Origin: Aurelia coerulea
Taxonomy: Eukaryota > Cnidaria > Scyphozoa > Semaeostomeae > Ulmaridae
Direction: 5' to 3'
Length of the DNA: 64,000 nt
Assembly (NCBI GenBank): GCA_039566865.1
Contig: CM076962.1
Location: 2,784,743-2,848,742 of the forward strand
Shown here: positions 28,301 through 40,300 of the stretch, piece after piece
Layout: every line of letters starts with the position of its first letter
Position numbering within the stretch: the first letter of the stretch is position 1
Notes under the pieces: model-generated
The model's database searches: none
Seen by the model: only the letters and a program-made list of their open reading frames with translations
Told to the model about the DNA's origin: nothing
Position numbers and translations under genes: made by a program

Positions 28301-31300
28301 TTTGCCGGACGAGCTGTTTATTAATGACGTTTGGGACAGAGCAAGGGGAAGCTCAAGAATGTGTTGCTGATCAAAACAAATTAACAGAGTTAATGAGCCA
28401 TTGGTACCCAGGGTCCTTTGCAGGCACGCTGAAATTTCAAACTGTCTGAAAATCAAATTTGGCCTAAGTGGAAAATTGGGATCAACACTGCAGTACTTAA
28501 ACTGATAGGGAAGTTCGACTTCAGTTGAATTGTCTGCACGTTAAAGCAAAGTGTGATTTTCAGACTGTCTGAAATTGCAGCGAAAAAATATTACTAGGAC
28601 TAATTGTTTCTTTTACTTTGGGCTGGTCAGTATGCTTAAAACAGCAGATTTATTGGGATTATTGTTTTCGAGGCAATATCTAAGCCCGAGTACGTTGAAA
28701 AAACACGAAGAAAGTCAGCGGAAAAAATTATAAGTATTCACTAAAATAACAATTTATTTCACAAAAACATTTTTGGGTGGGGACTCATTCGAAGGTGAGG
28801 GATTATTCGAGTACTTCCAATAATAGTCAATGGTTTCATTCAGGAATGTAACCATACATGAGCGCTGTGAAGGCGCAATTATGAAACCCCCCTTGTCTGT
28901 AAAGCATGAATCGCGTGCTCAATGGTTCCCCGTGTCTGGATTTGTAGCCATGTAATCCCCCTGATTGATGTACATTGTGTTGATAAGAAGGAGACAGACG
29001 TCAATCATATGGTTGGTTGTACATTTTAGTGATATTCAATTCTGTGGTGGTTATTTTAGAAATGAAACCACGGAACGTGGAATTTGGAAAGTAGATGTTT
29101 GGGAACACTCAAAGGATTTAGATTTGTTATGGATGGTGTTTGAGAAGAGTGATATCATCTGGTATGAATTAAAGAGAATCGACATTGTTAAAAGCTGGCT
29201 TGGACCAAGTTAAAAATATAATCTATTGTATTTGATAACTTTGACATTTGCTTTTTCATTGTGTAGCTAAAAAAAACAATGTATTTATGGGCGTTTCTTT
29301 GGCACATTTATAGTTGCTACGAGATATAGCTATGTCTATTCCCTTTACACGTATTTTTTTTATAAGAAACTAAGAATTCGGGCCAGTACTGAAAGTTTCT
29401 TAAAATTATCAGATTTTTTAGAGGGTTTTTTAGAGGTTCCTTAACAATCTTCATGTTCGCTACCTGTGCCCTCATGAACATTTCAAAACAAGGTTTTTAA
29501 GCCTTTCCAATTTTTAGACATCACTCAAGTACCTTACGTAATATGATAAGTATTATTAATATGATAAAGGAAACGAGTGAAAGTAAAGTAAAAATATGTC
29601 AAGAATTTCCTTTATCACAATAGACAGTTCCTTGATTTATATTTTCCCTTTACTGGAGTTTCTTAATTGTTGGCGATCTAAGAGTTGAGTTTCTTATGGG
29701 CAGTTTCTTGTAAAAAAATACGTGTACTCAAATAGGACTTATAATTCCCTTATTCCCAAATGTATTGCTTCCTTAATCCTGGGTTTCCTTATTCCATGTT
29801 CCGTTGTTTCTTGGTCCGTCTTTAGAGAAGAAATGACTTGTGGTGATGTGAACATTCATATTGGTTATCATTCTACGATATGTTCATTTGATCTAGAAGT
29901 CATAATCGTGAACGTGGAATTATTCTGTCGTGAAAATATTTCAGTTAGTCTTTGAAAATGGTTTGGATTGCACCGAAGTACAGATTCAAGGATTATGAAG
30001 AGTTGCAAGAGATCGATGTTTTTGATGAGAAAAGTCTGAAAGCTCACCTGAAGTTTTTGACTTTGGTTTCGAAACTTATAAAAGCAGGTAAATAAATTTG
30101 TATCAGGATGTTGCCTATGTGTGTTGGATAACTTTCTAGCTTGCACTTATCCGGTGTTTATAGTTTTCTTGTTGTGGATGACCGGTTTTCAGTACCTTTT
30201 CAGTTCTTCACCAAGGAGCCACAGTGTGGATGCTTCAATTCATTTCTTCAGAAACCTGACTTGTTCTATCGAACTTGCATTCCCTCGTTTTTCGCTCTTT
30301 CGATGTTGCATATTGCTGTCGTTTTTTAGCTCACTGGGGAGCTTGATATTGCCCTCTAATGTAGTTTGTAGTAGGCCTTGTCACAAAATTTATCCTTTTG
30401 TTGTGTGCATGCAGAAAAATAAGTTGTTTTTTCCTGCACTAATAAGTCCCCGTTTTCTCTCGTTCTTTTTTTTCCTGATTTGTCTGTAGTTAACAGAGAT
30501 AGCATTAATCTGTCCTTATGTAATTCCTTCCCTAGATATTAAGTTTTGTCACAAAAATATGACTTCCATGCATGTTTTACGCTCTTTCCATGTTTCACAT
30601 TGCTGAGGTTTTTAGCTCACGAAAGAGCAGAATGTTTTGAGTCATTAGTCATCAGGTTGCCTATGAGATTTATTCTTTTGCCAACATTTACAACCTCAAA
30701 CCATGTATATAATTTAATTTTTGCGTGGATTTACAGGATTTACAGTATTGATGCAAACTAATCAAATCAAAATGGCTCAGATTTACTCATTTTGGTGGCC
30801 CATTATTACGTTGAAGATGAAATGAGTTTATTTGAATCATTCAGACAGATTCCAAGAAGATTGCTGAAGAGTTTGAAATGTGATGTTTAGAGAAATAGCT
30901 ACTTTTACGATTCTGGAAAGGTTCCTTTACGTTATTCCTGGAGCAGCCAACAACATTTCTTGTAGCCCTATGGCTTTTAGATTATTTTTAGGTACCGGCA
31001 TATTTAGTAGGATGTCGCACTGATCTGCTCTAGGGTACTGGCAAGGGTCACAGCTGGTAAGCAGACCAGACTGAAATGGCTGTTTTTGATCACGTTTTGC
31101 TTCGTATTTTGGACAGAGTGGCCCCTAGAACTCTTTCGTAGATTTCTGTTGTGCCTGGGCTTATCAGGGCCCCCACGCATTGAATTCTTCCATTTCTTCC
31201 TTATTTGTTAAGTAAGAAACAGCAATAAAGCAAAACAAACAAACAAGCAAACAAGCAAACAAGCAAACAAGCAAACAAGAAAGCAAACAGAAGCAGCAAG

Positions 31301-34300
31301 AAAGTTGGGGTAGATAGGCTTTTAGGTACCGTTTCCATGTGTATTGCATTACTACCCTTAACTCGTTACAGCATTTTATTCTCCTTGCTATTGTTCTCTA
31401 TATGTACAGTACGTCTGATAATATATTAACAAGGACTTTTTCACCCTCGTACTTTGACATGAAAAGGTCTCGGATTTAAAAGGGTATGTTTCAATAAGCG
31501 TGTCTTGGACGTGCCATCTCTTAGTTGGCCTTTGTTGTCGCCGTTTTGAAGGACCATGAAAAAATGATGGTGACAAAAGCCTAACCAAGAGATGGCGAAT
31601 ACAAGGCATGCCGGTTGATCACACCCTTAAATCTGATATTTTTTCAAATAGTCAACAAAACGGAAAGTGAAACTTGAAATAAACATTTGAAATTCCTAAC
31701 CAAGGGGTGGCCCACTGCAGCTCTCGTTTACATTCGTTCCTATGGGATTTCCATCATTCGTTACAGTAAATTGCAGCAATTTTATAAGTTATGTGGCAAT
31801 TAAGAAAATGAAAAAGCCATGATTTATGAGAAATCTTCAAGTTATAATGAGTTATTCTCGAAATTTCACCAATGAAATATCATAAATTGGTTTGCAGAAA
31901 CCAAGGAAGAAACAGTTGTTTCTATCCTTCAACTCAAGGGGCAGAGTTGGAGGCAGTTTGTCACCGCCTTTCCTTTCATAAGATTTACGTAAATGTATTG
32001 TGCTTAGTTGTGGGATAATTTTCTTTGAGATTATTGATGGGTCAAGCATTGTGTTATCTGGTTTCTATATCGATTGATTAATTACTGTTTAATATAGTAG
32101 GGGATTGGTTCTGCACTGCATCATCGGTCATTGGAAAAGCCACGAGTTGTCTGGGAGAAATGCGTAAATCCTCTGTTAATTTGCAGAGACGTTGGAGCCG
32201 GGAGGGGGGCAAAGGGTCAAAGGGACACAGTGACGTACCCTAAGTTTTTCGAAAGGGTCCTATTCCGAAAGGTGCCCTGTTCCATTTTATCCAGTTTATA
32301 AATGCTCTTACAGTTCTAAAGAGTGGCCCTTTTGAGAGCTGTCCCCATCCAAATGAGAATTGCTCCCTACAAGTACATCCTTGTTAATTAATGATAATCT
32401 GTGCACTAACACCTTTACCCATGGAACGTTGATGGCCCTATATACCTCTGTAACTGTAACTTCAAAAACTTGGTACAAAGTTGATGCAAAACGTGTATCG
32501 TTGTGAGAGAATAGGCCTAGTTGATTTATTGTATGCACTCAGCTCAAACAACTGACTCTGCAAGTGGGAGGAGTAATGCATTTATCTGCAGCCATAGTTG
32601 ATATGGACGTCGTGTTCAGCTGTTCGTGATCTTGAAAGATGCCCGTGTCTTCAAAAGGTTGATGCAAAACTGATGGCAAAGTGTTTTTCATAGGAGGAAA
32701 ATATGCGCAATTGGTTCATAACATGCACTCATATCGCAAACTCTGCATTTAGGAGGAGTGATGTATTTTATCTGCAAGGGGAGATGATGTGAACGTTGTA
32801 TTTAGCTCTTCATGATCCGAAATATATTGATCAAAGTTGATGCAAAATGTTGATTGTTGGAGGAAAATAGGCCCAATTGGTTAGCGTTCTGGTCAGCATA
32901 CTCTCGGTGCAAATAACCTACATTACAGTGCTATGCCAGTGGGAGGAGTGATATGTTTTATCTGCAACCAGAGTTGAAATGAACGTTGTGTTTCGCTGTT
33001 CGTGATATGTGATTATCACAGTAGAATTTCGTTTCATGGATTCCCTTTCATCGTCACTGACCCTTTAAGCCAAAATACAACCGTGACTTGCTTAGTTAAT
33101 CATCCTCTCTCAATGGGTTCATTTCTCTGTTTGCCTGAACAGCTCAAGTGCTACTTTGCCATTTCAGGACTGTTCGTAAATGGTTATTTGTTTGTCTGTG
33201 TTGGAACAGTGTTGGACTTCTAGAGGAATCCTGATCTTCTAGTCTGGAAGAAGGGTCTTCTCAGACGCCTTTATGTAACAGCTGTTTTGGCCTTCGTAGC
33301 TGTGAGATTATAGTAGGACGTGGTGAATGAAAGGACGACGGCTCATGCCACGCCCTGCCCTGCCCTGCCCTGCCCTGCCCTGCCCTGCCCTGCCCTGCCC
33401 TGCCCTGCCCTGCCCTGCCCTGCCCTGCGGCCCAGCTTGTTATGCCTTTAGTTATGGTTCGTACCTGCCATTATTCTTTCTGGGGAGGCTTTACCCATTC
33501 CACCGACTGGGGAATTCGAAAGCCTCGCTCGCCCTTCGTTGTTCTTTTTTCAGGGTTGTAGAACCATCTATGGTTTTTTAGGTCTGTAGCCCCCTGAAAT
33601 ATCCCTAATTTCACTCCTTCGCTTATAAACTGACAACAGCCCCATCCCTGCTAAATCAGTCAATGGTAGTCAATCTGTCAATGGTCTCATTCATCAAGCC
33701 TCTGCGGAGGAGAATGGCTATTGTACGTGGAGCAATTTGCATGCTGGTAGTGCTACACCAAAGCACATGCCCTTTAGGCTCTTGTCCATAGATACGTTAG
33801 ACAGTTGGTACAATAGCAAGCTAAGTTTGTATGGTACATTACATTCAATCCAAAACAGCATAGGTTCCAAATCTTTAAAAATGCTGGTGTAAAATTCAGT
33901 TACTTATTTCTTTGAACCAAATGACTTCAAAGAAACTTCAGCTATTTCTCAATAATTCTACCGTTGGACTTTTCTGAAATCTTCAATATTTTCAGAATTA
34001 GAGTGTTTTTCTACTTTTTCAAGAATTCAAGAAAAATTTTCAAAAAAACTTAAAACCATCGTAATTTCTAAACTGTTTGAAACAACATGAAATAATTTCG
34101 AAGAAAACCATAGTTTATGAATGCCTACAGTATGGCATCAAGCAAAAGTCGGTCACTCATCTGGTTTATGATTTAGAAATTTGATGACGTCACACCTTCA
34201 AATGAGTTGAAATGTAACATACGCTGAAATTTCGAAAAATATTCAGAACTTCTGAAATGTCCAACGGTAGAATTAAAGACAAGTAACTAAAGTTTGTTTC

Positions 34301-37300
34301 AAGCCACTCAAACAGAAGAAATAGATCACAGAATTTTACACCCACCTTTTTACGCGGAGTTAAAGATTTGGAAGCTATGCTATCCAAAACAGTGCCCATT
34401 AAAGTTCGCGGTCTGGCGTAGCCATTTTAGGCTGATGGCTCATCCAGTTGACTGGGTGCCACCTTTAAACCCCTTAGTGCATTAATATCCTACAATCAAT
34501 TTTGGTTTGCAAATTTACGCAAGGAACGCTAATCTTGTTTTAATGCAATACACAGTCTCCTTTTTAATTTCTGATTAATTTCCCTGAAATTCTGAGTATG
34601 TTGAAATAGATAGCAGAAGCAAGTTTAAAGTCAGTTGACGGAGGCGGATAGCTACCTCAAGAGCTGACTTGCTACAAGTCTTCGTTTGCTTTCTATTCGT
34701 ATTGTCATGGTGTATAGATCATACCGCGCCGAAGGCGAACGAGCGCGCAGCGCGAGGGCGGCGGAGGAGGGGAAGAACGAATCAGTTTCTCTTCCTTCCT
34801 TCTGACTCCTTCATTTGGAACCCTCTCATCTGAGGCCTTGGCACTGTTTGCGATTTATACTGAGACTTGTAGGAAGTCAGCCTCAAGAGCTGTACATGCA
34901 GGTCTAAAGTTAGGCTGTTGTATTTGATAATCTCGACATGTCCGTGCACAAGAGAAACGATAGCGTGCGTAAGCATTTCTTTGTCCTATTTACAGATTGC
35001 CTCTACTTAGCTTCTGTCAACTAGCTTTAATGTTTGATATGAAAGATCAATCGGTTTAGAAAGCCAGAAATTCTCAAAGAATAGTTTATGTACGACAAAA
35101 TCCCGTGAAGATGCTCACGGATGGGAAACCCGAATTTAGATGTTGCGTGGAAGCTCAATTCAATTAGGGTACAGGAAACCGAACCGAAGCTGTGGTGGAA
35201 GTGGCGATCAAAATGGCAGTGAACAAGACGCAACAGAGACCAAAATCCTCACAAGCCATCATAGAAATATTGTAAAATCTTTCACCATCCACCTGAGACA
35301 AATGCCAAGTTTCTTCAAGGCATGTGAGGCGATTCTCGGCAGTTTTTTGCACTGCCCATAGTTCTAGTTACGTGGTTAGGCCCATTGCGAATGTAACCAA
35401 AAAGAGCGGGAAAATACAATGAAATTTAGTTTCGTGACCCAAACGTGTGGACTGTATGTTTGCAATTACAGATTATAGGCCAAAGGTTTCACATAATGTG
35501 TGTTTGCTCATAGCTGTGGTAGATTTACTCATCACCTCGGGATTCAACATCTATCAGCCCCAGTCTTGTCGGTTTGTTGATCAGCCAATCAGACAGAGCA
35601 CACTTGTAACTTGTTGATAAATGCTGCTCTCTGATTGGTACCACGAAAAGTTGATGCAGCTAACCGTTTCAACTTACCGTTAGATCATGAATCTGTAATG
35701 TCTCCAAAGCCCCAACAAATGTTCTCCAATTTTCCAGGCTTTACCTTTGCGTGGGATTGATCTCCCAAAGCCTCCCAAAGCCTCCCAAAGCTACAGTATT
35801 GACCTGTTCCCTGGACTTGAAAACTCAATTCACTTGTTAACCTCAAATTGATAGTTAAGATGGTCTTTAATTCCATATTCTAATTCACTTTAATTTAATT
35901 TTGAAGTGGTCTACCAACTAGTTGTTATATGATCGAGTTTAGATTTGGTTAGATTATTCTTTTTGGAAACGTAGCATATTTGATAGCTCTTTATCGGAGA
36001 ATAACATGTGTTTTGAAAGTGTAGGAGAGCTGTTATAGAGTATAGTTGGACCAGGGCAGATGGAGAGTTGCTAGGATTTTTGGGTGTGAAAAATATGAGC
36101 ACCAAAATAGTTGGATGATGCAACGTTTTTCAAGTACAACATAATGTCCTGTGTGTTGAAAAAGAACAAATGCATAGAAAGAAAACATGCATAAGATCGA
36201 AGAAAAATTGTTACAAGCAGATTTACAAATAGTTTTAACTGCACGGAAGGGGTATGAAACCTTTCAGAATAATGCTTATGGATGTTTTCAGGCAAAATGG
36301 ATCGGAATTGGACACTTTGATCCATTTTTCCAATTCCTCTGCACCCCTTCCAAGCTGTACTTTATGACAGCGCCCAAAGTCTTTGCACCGTGTAGCAGGC
36401 CAACTGTGAAATCCTTGAGTTGCTATATTATTTTCTATGTTTTGATGGTGTTTGAGGTCAGCAAATTTCATTGCAATATTATCGGTGGCTGAGAATGGTT
36501 GCAGGGCATAGTTTCTCATGAACATTCGTATATGTCCGATGTGACTACCATTTAATGTTAGCTTTGTTGACAGTAGAAAGGGCAATTTAACGTTTGGATG
36601 ATTGTGTGTTTTAACACAATTTGGAGGTCTGGGTACGACATACGTCACTCGCTGCAATGATTGCAACTTTCCATGAAGACCTAAATTACGAGTTCTATAC
36701 AGTAATAACCTGCTTATAAATACCATCTCATTTTGAGCTTTGTTTAGCAAAGGTTCTTAATTCCTGGTTTTTAAATTCTAGAATAGTTCATTGCAGAGAT
36801 GGTGTATTATTTAGAAACCATAGAAATGGCATGCTTTTGTACTTTTAGCATTTTGAGTCATCTTGTTTTGCAGTTTTATGCAATTTTCACGAAGTTTAGG
36901 AAATGTTCCTCCAGACATTTGGCTTATTGGTTCTGGGATTGGTTCTTACTGGTTGTGGTTCTTTTACCTGCCGGTTTTTGCTGTACTAGAGGCCTGAGAA
37001 CTATCAGCGTCACTTCAGAAGGCTTTCCGTTGACCAAGTAGCCCCTACAGATCGATATTTGAGTTTGCTAAAATTACATTAATTAGTAGAGCTTTAAATA
37101 TATTGGAAACAGTATTTTCTTTGTGAATATATAGTGTCTGTAAAAGAACCAGAAGGCAAAAGGAGGATATTGATGAATTACTTTCAGGTGTTTTGAGAAA
37201 TTGGTGGGAATATTTACTGCAAGACTTCTGTTGAAACTCGTGTTTAGGCGCATATGTAATGTAAGAATACGCAACTGTACTCCTGTCTTCTAAAAGTGTA

Positions 37301-40300
37301 ATGATAAATTCTTCTTTGTTGCTCACTATGCTATGTTTAGTTCATATTTTGTGACGTTTCGACTGCACTTGCATCAGTTACGTTCTGCCTTTTGAGTATG
37401 TCTAGTTGCTTTTGTTCTTCCCCTTCATCACGTTTTTGTGAAGATCTCATGAAGGTTGCGTATCTTGTTAAAGACTTCAAAATTAGGGAAGATCACTAGG
37501 TTCTCAAACATTAACTGACTAGGGTTTCACGACAATGATAAACAAGTGAATTCAAACAAATGAGATCAAAGGAAGTCGAACTTCACATGTAGCTACCTGG
37601 TCGTAGAATCATTACCTGGTCGTAGAATCATGAAGTATGCACCGATTTCAATGAACTATTATGGACGTATGTATCATTTCGGCACAATTACAATAATTAA
37701 AAGGTAATAAAATAGATACAATATAATACAATTATATGATATATTATTTCCATAATGGTCCCCTTAGAGGTGGTCACAGAAAAAGGCAGGAAACTACAGA
37801 TTTTGTAATTTTAACATGAAGCATATTTTGGTAAGACCGAATCACGATTGTACGTAACAGAGCATAGAAGGTGTCGGTAGTACACATATACGTCATCTTC
37901 CTCTCTCTGTATATTTTTTGAAAAAGTTTTATTTGATCTTGTGTTTCAACGTGTTGATATTGTCACACTACCTACTACCTACCTACCTGCCATTTTAACT
38001 ACCTACCATTTTGAAACATAGGCTATCTGAAACATAGGCTATGAAGAAATTTGTTTCATTAAAATCCGAAGGGTGTATAACTCTTACGAAATGGCGTACG
38101 AGATTTTTTTAAACAATAGGATTTTTAGGGATATTTTGCGGATTCTTCTTGAAAACAAAGGGATTTTTGCCAAAGGCGTACGAGATTTTTACAGAGTAAT
38201 ACGCCCCTCGTTAAAATCGATCGTGTAGTATTTATTACCAAATTGCTTATTACCAAATTTCGTCCCATTTACGACTTTAATGAGATAGAAATTGCATCAG
38301 TCATCTTTTGGGGAACTTAAAGAAGGAACTCATGTACATTTACTTGTAAGAACATGTTTCTTAAATGGTTTTGCTCATGGGAGGATCATCATGATCACTT
38401 TTGTTTGTGAAGCTGGAACTTAGGAAAATTGTCATCGAAGGTTTTAATTGACTATGGTATGACTGACATCATTGACATTAATTTCAACATCTTAGTTATC
38501 TTTCTGCTACAAGATATTTAGTGCTTCATTCAAATCTGTGCATTATTCACGATGGTATACATTTTGACAAACGTCGATACATCATTTTGGGACACCCGGT
38601 ATGACAGAACCCCCTTGTTTGATTCTTAGCGTGACATTGCTCTGTCATATTTGGATGTAACGGTATTCAGTGGCATTTCCCATACGCATATTTTGAACGT
38701 ATCCAGCAGCGGTGTGTTGTATGGATTTGGCTCTACTGCAACCCGTTTCTTGTTTACTCCAGGTCAGCAAAGTAGCAATGTCTGAGAGCTCAATGAGTGA
38801 TGACGTGTTTGTGTATTGATGATATTGATTTAAGGTTGTATATAAAACATGGAACAGAAATACGCTGCGAGAATTCAACAGTATAAAATTGACAGCCGAA
38901 AATTTGCAATTTTAACAGGGTCAATACTGGAAAATTGTCTCCTCTCCACCTCTTTTGGTCAAAATATCAATGAAGCTTTACGAGCAGTTGCACTGCTTGC
39001 ACAATAGGTAGTTACAGCAAGTCAGACAGTTTCAATGCCATAACCTTTCTTTTTGCAGAGCTATGACTATGAGAAAACATCTACTAGGGGTAAGGGCAAC
39101 CAACTAAAAGAGACTAAACTTCAGGAACGCCGGAGAGGGGGGGCGCGGGGGGGAGGCAACCGCCCCTCCTGCCCTCTCGAAAATGGCCTAAATATGTTAT
39201 TTTCCTATTGTTTTGTCTTCGTATTTTCAGTTTTGCCCCCCTAAAAATGTGCCCCGTCCGGCGTCCCTGCTTAAGTTGTCTGTAAACGGCTTAAAAGTTT
39301 ACGCAAAGTGATGAGACCTCATTGTTAGTATTTACGTAACATTGCTTCGTAACGCACCTAACATAGTCAACGTGAAACGTGAAGCACCACTTTCAACGTC
39401 AGGGAACAGGAATCATGCACCACATTATTTTGATGGTTTGTTCCAGTTTTTACAGATCACCATCGTGCATTATTTTAGAAGTCGGCCTATGCAACAGTCA
39501 AGAAGATTAGCAATATTGCAAATGTTTGTTTGGCGCCCTAGCATTTTAATCGTTGACATTCGTGACCTCATGTTTGGATAAAAACATCCTTCAGAAATGG
39601 ACGCTATGCAGTATGTGAGATCTTTGTATTGTGATGTGTCACGACAGTCTATTTCCTCCGCAAGGGCTTTGGCTTTCGCATAGATCTGAAGATCTGACAA
39701 GGATGTATTAGTTTTATCTGATGTGGTTTTACAGAATCAGAAGGGGTTATTAAACTGAGAACAACTATTGATTTTTAGCAATGCGAGAGTTGAATTTCTC
39801 ATAGGCAGTTCTTATGGAAAAAATACGCGTATTGACTCGTAAATCAACAGACCCCACCTAAATACTTTTCCGTGTGTGACCCAATGACTATGACAGCTAC
39901 GTTCACGATAATCCACATTCTTATAACACCTTGATATATTACTTTATTAGCATCATTGCCCTGAATAGTGCCCGCACATTTAGAAGTCGCTGTCACATTG
40001 TTCCTTCCTTCGTGTCACGTAAAATATGGCTTTTATCTTAACCCTTGCCCTATCACCTTTATCTCGTTGTCAGATCATGATTCTTTCATCATAAAATATG
40101 AGGCACCTTGGTATTAGTGGTTTAGGTCAATGAAACAAGTTGTATTTTACCATTAAACGCCAATCGTCAACCATGATCCCCCCGTGCTGCCGAGTGAAAG
40201 GCAAGATTTTGTCAAAGCCTTTTTATAGTTTATTTAAAGGGAATCTAAGCGTATGTAAGCCCTTGATAAAAATGGCTACGCAGAGACAGTAGGTTATCGC

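Noticed and set aside
33327..33581. 84-codon frame with Leu-Pro-Cys-Ala repeats
   Set aside because: It is translation of a (GCCCT)n microsatellite.
36235..36750. 171-codon minus-strand open frame
   Set aside because: No recognisable domain, motif or splice context. It overlaps an opposing open frame, and length alone is not enough in a 64-kb AT-rich window. It might be TE-derived.
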